Origin: CAZZKG01 sp964654825
GTDB lineage: Bacteria; Gemmatimonadota; CAZMKB01
Reading direction: 5' to 3'
DNA: 52,636 nt
NCBI GenBank assembly: GCA_964654825.1
Contig: CAZZKG010000022.1
Location: 1 to 52,636, forward strand
Shown: positions 33,473 through 42,721 of the stretch, piece by piece
How the letters are laid out: each line of letters starts with the position of its first letter
Position numbering within the stretch: the first letter of the stretch is position 1
Translations under genes and position numbers: made by a program
The notes under the pieces: model-generated
What the model saw: the letters and a program-made list of their open reading frames with translations, nothing else
Told to the model about the DNA's origin: nothing
The model's database searches: none

Positions 33473-35233
33473 ATGAACAGAACCATGCAAGCTCTCATGC
33501 TTCTCATTTTCACTATGATCCTAACCGCTTCTGCCTGCCTCTTTAGCAACGGGGGTTCGTCACAGGAACGGTCTTCGACAACTCCCGACCAGGGAACCGT
33601 AAATGAAGGCGTGCCCCGGTCCGGACAGATCCGGCTCATCGTATGGGACGAAACGGACGAACGGGTCTTCGGAAACCATGAACGATACGAAGGCGACATC
33701 GTCAAATTCTACGCTTTCTATGGAACCGGCAAGAAACCGGTAAGATCCGATGATATCAAATGTGAAATCAAATCAAAGCGAGGTACCCGGGAAATGACCT
33801 TCGATAAAAAACGAGGTCTGTACTGGTTTCAGATGAAGGCCAGGGAGGCGGGAATGTTTCCATGGTCTGTGAAATGTGGTGGAGGCGATTATCCGATCCT
33901 CGAAGAACATGACGAAATAGATATATTATCAGTCAAGGAGGATCTGTACAGGCAGTTGCTGGCGTTCAAAAAGACCTATGATTTCGAGAAAGATGTGGCG
34001 CTCACCAAGAAGAAGGGAGCATATCCACGGCTCGTGAACCATTTCATGATCTCCGGAAAGATTCTCGATGAAAATTACAAGGGTGTTAATCTCAACAGGG
34101 AACTTGCTTCCGCATTATCCAAGTGGGACCTTGTATCACCATCACTCTACAATATAAGAAAATTCAATCTGGATAAGCATCTTGATATCATAAAGATGAT
34201 AAAGGAATTCAATCCGAACACGAAACTCCTCATGTACCTTCCCGGAGGGAATTTTCCGATCAACAGCAAAGGTGTATTCTCAGATGAAATCACGCAGAAT
34301 CTCTCCGGGAAAGGGTGGCTCGTGAGAACCCCTGGCGGGGAGTCCTTTCCCCCTCACGGGGACTGGAAACTCGTACAATATACACTGGATGGTTCCGCAT
34401 CATTCATGGCGGATTTCATTGCAGACAAGATTGAGCAGTATCGGTTTTTCGATGGAGTCTGGCTCGACCTCATGAGAGGAGAGAGGGTGATCAGCAAATG
34501 GTTTGAAGAAAAAAAATTGAATATCGATATGGATCGTGACGGTGTAAATGACCTACAGCAACATGGCGCAAATTGGGCTATCAATCAGATACAGAAGGGG
34601 TATGCGAGTCTGTTTAAAAATGTCAGAATGAAGCTGGGGGATGATAAAATCATCATCGGCAATCCCGGGGTGCCATGGGAAATCAACAAAATATATGACG
34701 ATTCAGAAATGTTTAAATATGCGAATGGCAACATGCAGGAGGGCGCTGAGGGAGTGTACTTCGTGGTGAAAATGGGCGTCAAAGGTGCCCTTCTCAACGC
34801 AGAACACGCTTACAGCAAACCCGAACAGGTCTTCATCATACATCTCGAGAATACCGATCCTGATACTCTGAAGAGGCAGGAGGTGCGTTATGCCCTTACG
34901 ATGACTTTGATGACAGATGCCTATTTCAGTTACGATTCCTATGATTTGATGAATGGCGGGCATAGATACCATAACCAGATTTACTGGTGGCCTGAATATA
35001 ATGTGGATCTCGGTTTCCCGAAGTCGGGCTTTTCGATTAAGGAAGATCCGAGGGGGAGAAAATATTACTTGAGAAGTTTTGATAAGGGCGTGGTGATCGG
35101 CAATAACGGAAGGGAATCTGTAAAGGTATCTCTGGGTGAAGATTATATCAATGTAAGCACCGGTTTGCTAGCTAGCAGCTTTGAGATCGCGCCGAAGGAT
35201 GGAATGATCCTCGTTTCCCGATCGGACAAATGA
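33473..35233 (+). CDS. Lipoprotein with putative glycoside-hydrolase (TIM-barrel) domain
   Basis: The protein has 586 residues. The signal peptide MNRTMQALMLLIFTMILTASAC ends in a lipobox (TASAC). After a 100-residue beta domain, residues about 190-500 read like a TIM-barrel glycosidase of the hypothetical GHL15 type: LASALSKWDLVSPSLYNI, TKLLMYLPGGNFPINS, YRFFDGVWLDLMRG (an Asp after a strand, possibly catalytic), KIIIGNPGVPW, then ALTMTLMTDAYFSYDSYD. A small C-terminal beta domain follows (YYLRSFDKGVVIGNNG). GGAG is 9 nt before ATG. The function would be polysaccharide cleavage at the cell surface, but catalytic residues are not proven and the family call is from pattern only. Confidence 0.6.
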   Translation: MNRTMQALMLLIFTMILTASACLFSNGGSSQERSSTTPDQGTVNEGVPRSGQIRLIVWDETDERVFGNHERYEGDIVKFYAFYGTGKKPVRSDDIKCEIKSKRGTREMTFDKKRGLYWFQMKAREAGMFPWSVKCGGGDYPILEEHDEIDILSVKEDLYRQLLAFKKTYDFEKDVALTKKKGAYPRLVNHFMISGKILDENYKGVNLNRELASALSKWDLVSPSLYNIRKFNLDKHLDIIKMIKEFNPNTKLLMYLPGGNFPINSKGVFSDEITQNLSGKGWLVRTPGGESFPPHGDWKLVQYTLDGSASFMADFIADKIEQYRFFDGVWLDLMRGERVISKWFEEKKLNIDMDRDGVNDLQQHGANWAINQIQKGYASLFKNVRMKLGDDKIIIGNPGVPWEINKIYDDSEMFKYANGNMQEGAEGVYFVVKMGVKGALLNAEHAYSKPEQVFIIHLENTDPDTLKRQEVRYALTMTLMTDAYFSYDSYDLMNGGHRYHNQIYWWPEYNVDLGFPKSGFSIKEDPRGRKYYLRSFDKGVVIGNNGRESVKVSLGEDYINVSTGLLASSFEIAPKDGMILVSRSDK

Positions 35234-35243
35234 GAAGATTCAC

Positions 35244-37649
35244 CTATCGCATGAGGACCATCTTTTTCATCAAGGATCGGTTGGTTGAAGTGAGTCGATA
35301 CAGGTATATCCCGGAGGGTACATTCCGGTTGAACTGGTCTTTCCCGTTCCAGACGCATCTGTACATCCCTGCCTCCACAACCCCATGAAGGAGAGTTATA
35401 ATCTTCTTTCCCCTCACGTCGTAAACCGAAAGGTCGAACAGGCCCGCTTCATCGTTCATGGCTTCTTCATCCACCTCAAAAACAATTGTCGTCACGGGAT
35501 TGAAGGGGTTTGGATAATTTTGCAGAAGTGGTACCGGCATTGAAGGAAGATCTTCAGTCTCGTTATCATTAACGAAAATTCCACCTGCCTGCTCGAAGTA
35601 GAATCTGCCGACATCTGAGATTGTACTGTCAGGATCGAGAGGGCTCGATGGATTTCCAGCATCGATACAGGGAGAGGTCTCATTGAGGTTGAAATTGTAT
35701 TCGAGAAGATCAATGAACTCGGGATCTTTGAAAATATTTGATTCCCCGAGACTTCCACCGATCATTTCACCACGCGGGTTCAGATAAAAACAGTTGTAAT
35801 TTGTTTCGACTTCAAGGTCAGTATTGATCCGAATACAGTAATCACCGGTGCTGCCGTACACGATGTTATTCACAATGGTCGCGCTCGAGTTGGTGTTGAC
35901 AAGTACGGCGGACCCATTTTGCGCAATATTTCCGATCAGCGTGTTGTTCATTATCAGGGAAGATGAATTGGTTTCGACCAGGATTCCCCCACCGATGTCG
36001 GCTGTATTGAGAACAAAGATGTTTCTCGTGATCGTCGGATGACTGCCCCAGTAGCATCGGATGCCTCCCCCGCCGGATGCTTCGTTTTCCTTAATGTAAT
36101 TTTCGGTGACCAGAGGAGAGCAGTTGCTATGAATGTTAATTCCGCCCCCGCGTGCGCTTAATGCTCGGTTCTTTTCGACCAGATTCCTCGAGATAGTAGG
36201 ATTGGAACGGTCGATAACGGTTATCCCTCCTCCACCGCCCTCAATGGCCTCATTGTCCACCACACGATTCGAATCAATGACAGCTCTGCTTAGATAATGT
36301 ACAAGTATTCCACCCCCGATATGCTGTGCCCTATTGGATTCCACGATGTTCCCGGTGAATATCGTGGAGTCGTTTTTGGTACAGATGAAACCACCTCCAT
36401 CACCATCTGAAACATTGTGAGAAATGGTATTACCCTTGACGAGTGACATGTACACCGTGGCTTCATCACCTTCCACGTATACTCCCGCTCCGGCATAATA
36501 CGTAGTGTTGTTGGTGATGACATTGTTCTCTACAACAGCATACGAATCATTCAGGAACACACCACCGCCGAAACCATATCCGGGCTGACCGGAAGCCGAA
36601 TTACCGGATATGGTATTATCGGTTATTGTAGGAGATGCTAAAGTGGACGTCACTCCACCTCCTTCAGATTGGGCATGGTTATTGTTAATCTCGTTGTCGG
36701 TAATCACGGCGCTCGAGTTGCTGAAGCAGGCTATACCTCCGCCATAGCCGATAGTGTTGTCATAACCGGCCACATTGTCCTCGATCGTGTTCGCTTCGAT
36801 AACTGGAGAGGAGTCTAACGCTAGTATTCCCCCTCCCGAGTGGAATGCCTTGTTGAGTACGATTGTATTCTCGTATATATGAGGGGATGATCCTGTTCTG
36901 CATACAATGCCGCCCCCCGCATGCGAAGCGAAATTGTTCTCGATATCATTCGCGTGGATATCGGGATTCGAATTTTCCTTGCAGGAAATGGCCCCGGCGA
37001 TGCCATGGTTATCACGAAAAGTGTTCATTCCTATCGAAGGGGAGGACGCATAGCAGGTTATACCCCCTGCTTCATACTTCTCAGAGATATTTGACAAGAA
37101 CGTATTCGAAAGGATGGTGGCATCGGAACCGGCACTGAGATATATTCCCCCGCCGCTCATTGTGGATCTATTATCCATAATGAGATTGTCCACGATAATA
37201 GGTTTTGAGCCGTTGATGACCGCAATCCCCCCGCCTATCTTGCCGGTATTTTCTTTTATGATATTGTTTGCGATGACCGGACTACTTGCACCGTTAATCA
37301 ATATGCCGCCGCCGGAATTGCTAGGAGAATACCCTCCGGTTATCGTGAACCCGGAGAGCGTGGCGGATGAAACCTCCCCGGACACCAATTTCACGACCGT
37401 TCCCGTATCGTTCCCGTCCAGGATCGTTGAATCGGGGCCCCCTCGTGAAATGATGACGACATTTTTCCCCATATAGTCAATTTGTTCATAGTATCTCCCC
37501 GGCAGCACGGTGATCGTATCGCCCGCATTTGAAGAGTTGATTGCATCCTGAACCCCGTTAAAATCTACTGGAACAATGTAGGTATTCGCGTAACACATTG
37601 TTGAATAAAGAGATAGTACCATCACGAAAACCATCACTCTTGTGTTCAT
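35244..37649 (-). CDS. Parallel beta-helix repeat protein with sorting domain
   Basis: From ATG 37649 (GTGAGGG upstream) it has 801 residues with a signal peptide (MNTRVMVFVMVLSLYSTMCYA). Residues about 30-650 are right-handed beta-helix (PbH1) turns with repeats such as GGGILINGASSPVIANNIIKEN and GGGIYLSAGSDATILSNTF, in which Gly-Gly-Gly-Ile starts each coil and Asn ladders line it. The end has QNYPNPFNPVT and SGIYLYRLTSTNRSLMKKMVLMR. Such proteins act as pectate-lyase-like enzymes or, without a catalytic site, as adhesins or polysaccharide binders. No lyase motif stands out. It is convergent with the lipoprotein gene, 10 bases apart. Confidence 0.85.
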   Translation of the reverse strand: MNTRVMVFVMVLSLYSTMCYANTYIVPVDFNGVQDAINSSNAGDTITVLPGRYYEQIDYMGKNVVIISRGGPDSTILDGNDTGTVVKLVSGEVSSATLSGFTITGGYSPSNSGGGILINGASSPVIANNIIKENTGKIGGGIAVINGSKPIIVDNLIMDNRSTMSGGGIYLSAGSDATILSNTFLSNISEKYEAGGITCYASSPSIGMNTFRDNHGIAGAISCKENSNPDIHANDIENNFASHAGGGIVCRTGSSPHIYENTIVLNKAFHSGGGILALDSSPVIEANTIEDNVAGYDNTIGYGGGIACFSNSSAVITDNEINNNHAQSEGGGVTSTLASPTITDNTISGNSASGQPGYGFGGGVFLNDSYAVVENNVITNNTTYYAGAGVYVEGDEATVYMSLVKGNTISHNVSDGDGGGFICTKNDSTIFTGNIVESNRAQHIGGGILVHYLSRAVIDSNRVVDNEAIEGGGGGITVIDRSNPTISRNLVEKNRALSARGGGINIHSNCSPLVTENYIKENEASGGGGIRCYWGSHPTITRNIFVLNTADIGGGILVETNSSSLIMNNTLIGNIAQNGSAVLVNTNSSATIVNNIVYGSTGDYCIRINTDLEVETNYNCFYLNPRGEMIGGSLGESNIFKDPEFIDLLEYNFNLNETSPCIDAGNPSSPLDPDSTISDVGRFYFEQAGGIFVNDNETEDLPSMPVPLLQNYPNPFNPVTTIVFEVDEEAMNDEAGLFDLSVYDVRGKKIITLLHGVVEAGMYRCVWNGKDQFNRNVPSGIYLYRLTSTNRSLMKKMVLMR

Positions 37650-37912
37650 GGTACTTATGCCCTCACGCAATTGCTAGTTTTTGAATTCTGTCGTTACATT
37701 ATTACTCGTTACGTGGCAAGTATCATGCCACTGAACCGGTTCACACGAGTGCATTGAAATACGGGGGATTTTGAAGAATTATTGCGTAATCACGGGAGGA
37801 ATTTGTCCAGGAACCGACAGGAATCTGTCAAGAAAGAAGCCGGGATACTACAATTCTGAAAAGAAGTAGCCGGGTGTGAGGACTGTATCACTCCTGGTAG
37901 GGTTATTAGATA

Positions 37913-39871
37913 CTATCGCGAGAGGACCATCTTCCGGATCATTGTCTTGCCGGAAGAGAGGATCCGGTAGAAATACACTCCTGAAGGCATTTCGATACCG
38001 AGTTCGTCTGTTCCGTCCCAGAGCACCCTGTGAGAACCTGCGGGACACCGTTCATCCAGGATTGTACGAATCGTACGTCCTCTCACATCGAAGATCCTGA
38101 GAAGGACATCGCCCTCTTCCTCGATATCGAAGCGAATCTCGGTCTGTGGATTGAATGGATTTGGGATGTTCTGATAGAGCCATGCATGTACTCGTGGATC
38201 ATTTTCATTGAGATCGTCATCATCGATCCCAATCGGTTCCAGTATCTCCACCGTGGCTGAACCATGATCGATATCTTCACCCATTGTATCTTCCAGCGTT
38301 GCCCTGATCAGTGCTTCTCCCGGCTCAGTTCCAGGTGTGATATACACCTCCAGCGGGTAGAGAATCGTCTCGGAACCGGAGAAGTGGAAGCTCGTATCTG
38401 CGACCGTGAATATCGTTCCGGTGTCAGGTCTCAGCACCACGGACAGCTGTACTGTCAAGGCGGTATCGACGTGGCTTATCATTCTTACGGTAAAGCTCAA
38501 CGTGTCTCCAGGATACACTCCCGGGACCGGTTGGTCTATTCCCACACCGAGTGGAGGGAGTTCGTATACGTAGGCTTTGCCTGCATTAGATGCATTTTCA
38601 TCATTTTTCTTTGCGCCAATGGAAAAATCGGGTAATCCGTTCTGATTCAGGTCGACGGTTCGAGCTAGGGAATAGCCGAACTCATCTCCCGAGTTCTCTC
38701 CCCTGAGGGTTATGTCAGCGGTGTTGTCAGGACCGGTGGGCGAACCGAAAAAAACATACACCTTGCCCTGCTCCTCGGGACCCGCGTAGGCTGCTCCAAC
38801 GGCAATATCGTTATAACCATCCATGTTGATGTCGCCAATCATCTTCACGTCGAACCCAAATTGATCTCCCTCGTCTTCTCCGGTAAATATGACATCGGGA
38901 GTCGAATCGGGAGGAGAACCCCCATAGAACAGGTATGCCCTCCCGGCTTCTACTCCGCCTGCGTAATCCGTTTTCGCACCTACGATGAAGTCATTATAGC
39001 CGTCCCCGTTAAGATCTCCACAACCGGCAGCTGCCCATCCGAACATGCTGTAGGTGGACTGACCGACGACGAGCAGGTCGAATGATTCATCGAGGTTTTC
39101 TCCTCCGAAAAAGATCTCCGCATAACCGTATGATAAGTCCCCCGCATTGATGGAATGAGCCCCGACCAGAACATCATCAGAACCATCACCGTTAATATCA
39201 CCCAGACCGGCTGTAGAGGCCCCGATGTGCCCGTGAGCAAGAAAACCGGTGACCACGAGATCTGCTACTGTGTCCGGCGGATTACCTCCGAAGTAAAAAT
39301 AAGCTCTCCCCAGTCCGCCTTCGCCGTCATCCGCCCCTACGACGACATCTTCATACCCATCATTGTTCAGATCGCCTGCTCCAGCCACGGCATATCCGAA
39401 ATAATCCCTTATCACGGAACCTTGAAATGTGACGTCAGCGCTGGAGTCCGCCGAGGGACCTCCAAAGTAGATATAGGTTGTGCTGGGATCAAAACTCACT
39501 CCCTGCTGGTACGCCCCGACGATGAAATCATCCCAACTGTCATTATTCACATCTCCTGCATTGGCGATTGAGTAACCGAAGAAATCTTTGGTCTCTTCCC
39601 CACTCATGATGAAACATGGAAGATCGGGAAGAAGAATGTCCCCGCATATGAGATAGGTCCGTCCTCTGTGATTTGATTCATTCATAGCCGAGAGGATGAG
39701 ATCGTTGATGCCATCTCCATTGTAGTCGAAGGAGCAGGCATCCTGCCCAAGCGTGCTGAGGTTTTGTTTCCCCATATATGTTTTTATTAGTTTCAAAGAG
39801 TATCCGGATGAATCCTGAATGTGAAATCCGGAAACTGTAAACAACACGATGATGAGAATACGGAACCTCAT
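37913..39871 (-). CDS. FG-GAP (integrin-alpha-like) beta-propeller with sorting domain
   Basis: The protein has 652 residues, with AAGGAGAT 6 nt before ATG and signal peptide MRFRILIIVLFTVSGFHI. Seven FG-GAP blades are visible, each with a calcium loop DxNxDGxxD (AGDLNNDGYEDVVVGA, GDINGDGSDDVLVGA, GDINMDGYNDIAVGA and others), making a seven-bladed propeller. Residues about 430-540 form an Ig-like domain, and NIPNPFNPQT plus SGVYFYRILSSGKTMIRKMVLSR form the sorting domain. Likely a surface-attached calcium-dependent adhesion or binding protein. It is read away from the beta-helix gene, from which 263 bases separate it without an obvious gene between. Confidence 0.85.
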   Translation of the reverse strand: MRFRILIIVLFTVSGFHIQDSSGYSLKLIKTYMGKQNLSTLGQDACSFDYNGDGINDLILSAMNESNHRGRTYLICGDILLPDLPCFIMSGEETKDFFGYSIANAGDVNNDSWDDFIVGAYQQGVSFDPSTTYIYFGGPSADSSADVTFQGSVIRDYFGYAVAGAGDLNNDGYEDVVVGADDGEGGLGRAYFYFGGNPPDTVADLVVTGFLAHGHIGASTAGLGDINGDGSDDVLVGAHSINAGDLSYGYAEIFFGGENLDESFDLLVVGQSTYSMFGWAAAGCGDLNGDGYNDFIVGAKTDYAGGVEAGRAYLFYGGSPPDSTPDVIFTGEDEGDQFGFDVKMIGDINMDGYNDIAVGAAYAGPEEQGKVYVFFGSPTGPDNTADITLRGENSGDEFGYSLARTVDLNQNGLPDFSIGAKKNDENASNAGKAYVYELPPLGVGIDQPVPGVYPGDTLSFTVRMISHVDTALTVQLSVVLRPDTGTIFTVADTSFHFSGSETILYPLEVYITPGTEPGEALIRATLEDTMGEDIDHGSATVEILEPIGIDDDDLNENDPRVHAWLYQNIPNPFNPQTEIRFDIEEEGDVLLRIFDVRGRTIRTILDERCPAGSHRVLWDGTDELGIEMPSGVYFYRILSSGKTMIRKMVLSR

Positions 39872-40243
39872 TTTTATATCTCCTTGTCAGATGAGAGATT
39901 GTTGATATTATCTCATATTGCTCTTACAATCTTGTGTTGGAGTATACTGGTTCGAAACAACACCTACATGAACCCCTGTGAATCCTTCTTATTCATGGCA
40001 GGCAATACGAACACATTTCTTATTCTCAATTGTAACCTCCTACGAGGTTCATATCCATGACACTCTCAAACAGCTTCGCCTGTTGCGTGACTGTTAGTCT
40101 CAGAAGGGGGTATAATTGAAAAACGAAGATTGTGTGATCTAATTATAGCATGAGAAGTCCTGATTAGTCAAGCAATGTCAAAAAGGTTCAAAAAGGTAGA
40201 TCATACCTATCCTGATTTGTTCATAGATATGGCATTCAAACGA
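39872..40243. other. AT-rich intergenic region, no gene seen
   Basis: About 370 bases upstream of the FG-GAP gene. Short frames on both strands lack homology-like features. It presumably contains the minus-strand promoter of the FG-GAP gene, but no clear -35/-10 pair with good spacing was found. Confidence 0.5.
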
Positions 40244-40276
40244 GGGGACGGCTCGGTTGATATGTCCCCATTTTTT
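40244..40276. repeat. GGGGAC/GTCCCC hairpin with T tract
   Basis: GGGGAC (40244-40249) pairs with GTCCCC (40264-40269), and A then TTTTTT follow (40271-40276). It resembles the other GGGAC-based palindromes in this window and could also be an intrinsic terminator for plus-strand transcripts. No plus-strand gene ends just before it. Confidence 0.45.
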
Positions 40277-40327
40277 ATGGGTTTGGTTTATCCGGTGCTG
40301 GATTTTACTCCTGTCGGGTTAGGAAAG

Positions 40328-40571
40328 TTAAAAGTGAACTCTTTAAGAATTTAAAGTGAACACATCAGAAGACGATCAAGAGAAAAGAAGTCACCAACAT
40401 TTTGAGCCTTAAAGAATCTCAAAACGTTGATAACTTCCAGATAATCACTACTGTGGAGACCGTTACTTGTAATGCTGAACAATGATCCTAAACCACCTTA
40501 ATAATCTCAAATCTTCATTTTCAAGAGTTCACTTTTAAACTTTAAATTTAACAAAAACAGTTCACTTTTAA
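40328..40571. repeat. MITE-like element with nested inverted repeats
   Basis: TTAAAAGTGAACT (40328-40340) is the exact inverse of AGTTCACTTTTAA (40559-40571). A second, nested pair (TTTAAAGTGAAC at 40350-40361 and AGTTCACTTTTAAA at 40526-40539) repeats the same motif with one mismatch. The 244-bp unit is AT-rich and has no open frame, the look of a miniature inverted-repeat element or regulatory array. Target-site duplications were not confirmed. Confidence 0.5.
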
Positions 40572-40600
40572 TTTTTATCTGGCAACGGGGGAATAAGTGC

Positions 40601-40629
40601 TTGACATTTCAATCAGTTAGTGATACAAT
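40601..40629 (+). promoter_or_regulatory. sigma70-type promoter of the gingipain-like gene
   Basis: TTGACA (40601-40606), 17-nt spacer, TACAAT (40624-40629). A second -10-like TATAAT follows at 40632-40637. About 70 nt of leader precede the GTG at 40706, which has AAGGAGG 8 nt upstream. Confidence 0.7.
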
Positions 40630-40705
40630 GGTATAATATTACACAGTTTTTGCGTTTTCTTGTCTAGAGGACCACTAAGTCACCCCCGTTAAGGAGGTTA
40701 CCACC

Positions 40706-42721
40706 GTGCTCAGATCACTCGTACTTGTACTCTCCATTCTGCTGGTTCCCTGTGCTGCGAATGCTGCCTGGATCGGCATGGGTGGTACACCCGATTCGCC
40801 TGTCCAGGTTACCGTCCTGGAAGATGGCCCTGCCGGGACCGTGCTGGAGTTCGACACTCCGGGATTCTACCTGAACGACATCACAATCAATGGTGAAGAG
40901 GCCGGTCTCGTGAAACTCCCCCATGCCGTCACCTACATGGATGAAGGGCTTCCCGAACTGCCGAGGGTTACGAGAAGCATCATCATTCCCGACTACGCGG
41001 GCGTGTCGTATGAAGTGGTGGAGGCCCATTACACCTCCTATGACGTACCGAAGATGGTCCCTTCCAGGGGCAACCTCCCGAGGACAGTGGATCCCGCAGA
41101 TGTCCCCTACACCTTCGGCGACTTCTACGGGACGGATTCCTGGTTTCCGGCAGAGACGTTCGTTCTGCTCGATCCATTCATCCTGAGGGATTTCAGAGGT
41201 GTGTCCTGTCAGTTCAATCCGTTTCAGTACAATCCTGCTCAGGGGACACTGAGGGTCTGCGACAGGCTCGTGGTCAGGGTCTTCGAGGATCATGCCGGTA
41301 TGGTGAACGTGAAGGAAAGAAGGGGGAACGGGATTTCATCCGACTTCGAGAGCCTCTACCGTACAATGTTCCTGAATTACTCGACAGATGGTACGAGGAA
41401 CAATCTTTACATCAGTGAAGCCGGGAAAATGCTAATAATTGTCGATGATGCTTACGTGGATGATATCTTACCACTTTACGAGTGGAAGATGAAGAAAGGC
41501 ATTGAAACCACGATCGTTCCGCTTTCGGAAATTGGCAGCACACGCTCACAGGTTCAGAGTTATGTGCAGAATTGCTACAACAACGATGGTATAACCTTCG
41601 TGCTGCTTGTAGGTGATGGAGAAGATGTACCGTACCAGCTCGGGAACACCGGTGCAGCCTCTGGCGCTGTGGCCGATCCTGTGTACGCGTGTCTCGAGGG
41701 ATCCGACTGGTATCCCGACTGTTTTGTCTCGAGGTTCTCCGTACAGTCCCATTCACAGGCCCAAAATCTGGTAGCCCGCTCGATCGGCTACGAGAGATAT
41801 CCATCCATCGGCGGAAACTGGTACCACAAGGCGACGGGGGTCGCCAGTGCGGAAGGTTCACCTCCCGACTACCAGCGCGCCAACTGGCTGCGAACCGATC
41901 TTCTCGGTTACAACTACACACAGGTCGATCAGATCTATGATCCCGGTGCCTCTGTCACCACGTTGATCAATGCTGTCAATGAAGGACGGAGTTATATCAA
42001 TTACATCGGGCACGGCTGGAACCAGGGATGGGTCACCACCGGATTCGATAACGCGGATGCCCAGCAGCTCGACAATTACTGGATGCTTCCGATCGTCTGT
42101 TCCGTCGCCTGTGATGGGGGGTATTTCCCCGGTACAACCTGTTTCGGGGAAGCCTGGACCAGGGCAGGATCTGCGACGAACCCGGCGGGAGCGATAGCGT
42201 TTTATGGTTCTTCGATCTCACAGAGCTGGGTTCCCCCGACGGTCGCCCAGGGCGCTGCGGTCGATTACCTGGTAGGGGACCAGGCCAACACGGTGGGAGG
42301 ATTACTGTTCAACGGTTCATGCGTCATGATCGAGGAGTACTATCCGGGTAACTACGGTGCCGAGATGTTCCAGACCTGGCACATCTTCGGGGATGCCTCG
42401 GTACAACTGCGTACCGACACTCCTTCCGATATTGAGGTGGTACATCCCGGGGCGATCTCTCCCGGCGAAAATCTGACGGTAACAGTGTCATCCTCCTTCG
42501 TACCTATCGAGGGAGCCCTCGTCGGTCTGTGGAAAGTCGACGAACTTCAACTGGCAGGCTACACCGATGCCGGTGGTGAGATCACCTTCTCCATCCCCCT
42601 GGATGTCACATCGGGCGAGATGGATGTCACGGTGACCTCATACAACGGTATCCCTTACGAGGGGATCTGCGACCTCGACGTGAATGTCCCTCCGAAACAC
42701 CGGGAGGTGCATCGGTTCTGA
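40706..42721 (+). CDS. Gingipain-like cysteine protease (peptidase family C25)
   Basis: The protein has 671 residues from GTG 40706, with signal peptide LRSLVLVLSILLVPCAANA. Residues about 25-220 look like the C25 propeptide (PGFYLNDITINGEEAGLVKLP...GLPELPRVTRSIIIP). The catalytic domain from about 235 shows KMLIIVDDAYVDDILPLYEWKMKKGIETTIVPLSEIG, then YINYIGHGW (catalytic His) and CSVACDGGYF (catalytic Cys). The last 90 residues are an Ig-like domain. Unlike most exported proteins here, it ends without the NPxNPFNP sorting domain. Gingipain-type proteases are secreted, activated by propeptide removal and degrade or process surface proteins. Its target is not known. Confidence 0.88.
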   Translation: MLRSLVLVLSILLVPCAANAAWIGMGGTPDSPVQVTVLEDGPAGTVLEFDTPGFYLNDITINGEEAGLVKLPHAVTYMDEGLPELPRVTRSIIIPDYAGVSYEVVEAHYTSYDVPKMVPSRGNLPRTVDPADVPYTFGDFYGTDSWFPAETFVLLDPFILRDFRGVSCQFNPFQYNPAQGTLRVCDRLVVRVFEDHAGMVNVKERRGNGISSDFESLYRTMFLNYSTDGTRNNLYISEAGKMLIIVDDAYVDDILPLYEWKMKKGIETTIVPLSEIGSTRSQVQSYVQNCYNNDGITFVLLVGDGEDVPYQLGNTGAASGAVADPVYACLEGSDWYPDCFVSRFSVQSHSQAQNLVARSIGYERYPSIGGNWYHKATGVASAEGSPPDYQRANWLRTDLLGYNYTQVDQIYDPGASVTTLINAVNEGRSYINYIGHGWNQGWVTTGFDNADAQQLDNYWMLPIVCSVACDGGYFPGTTCFGEAWTRAGSATNPAGAIAFYGSSISQSWVPPTVAQGAAVDYLVGDQANTVGGLLFNGSCVMIEEYYPGNYGAEMFQTWHIFGDASVQLRTDTPSDIEVVHPGAISPGENLTVTVSSSFVPIEGALVGLWKVDELQLAGYTDAGGEITFSIPLDVTSGEMDVTVTSYNGIPYEGICDLDVNVPPKHREVHRF

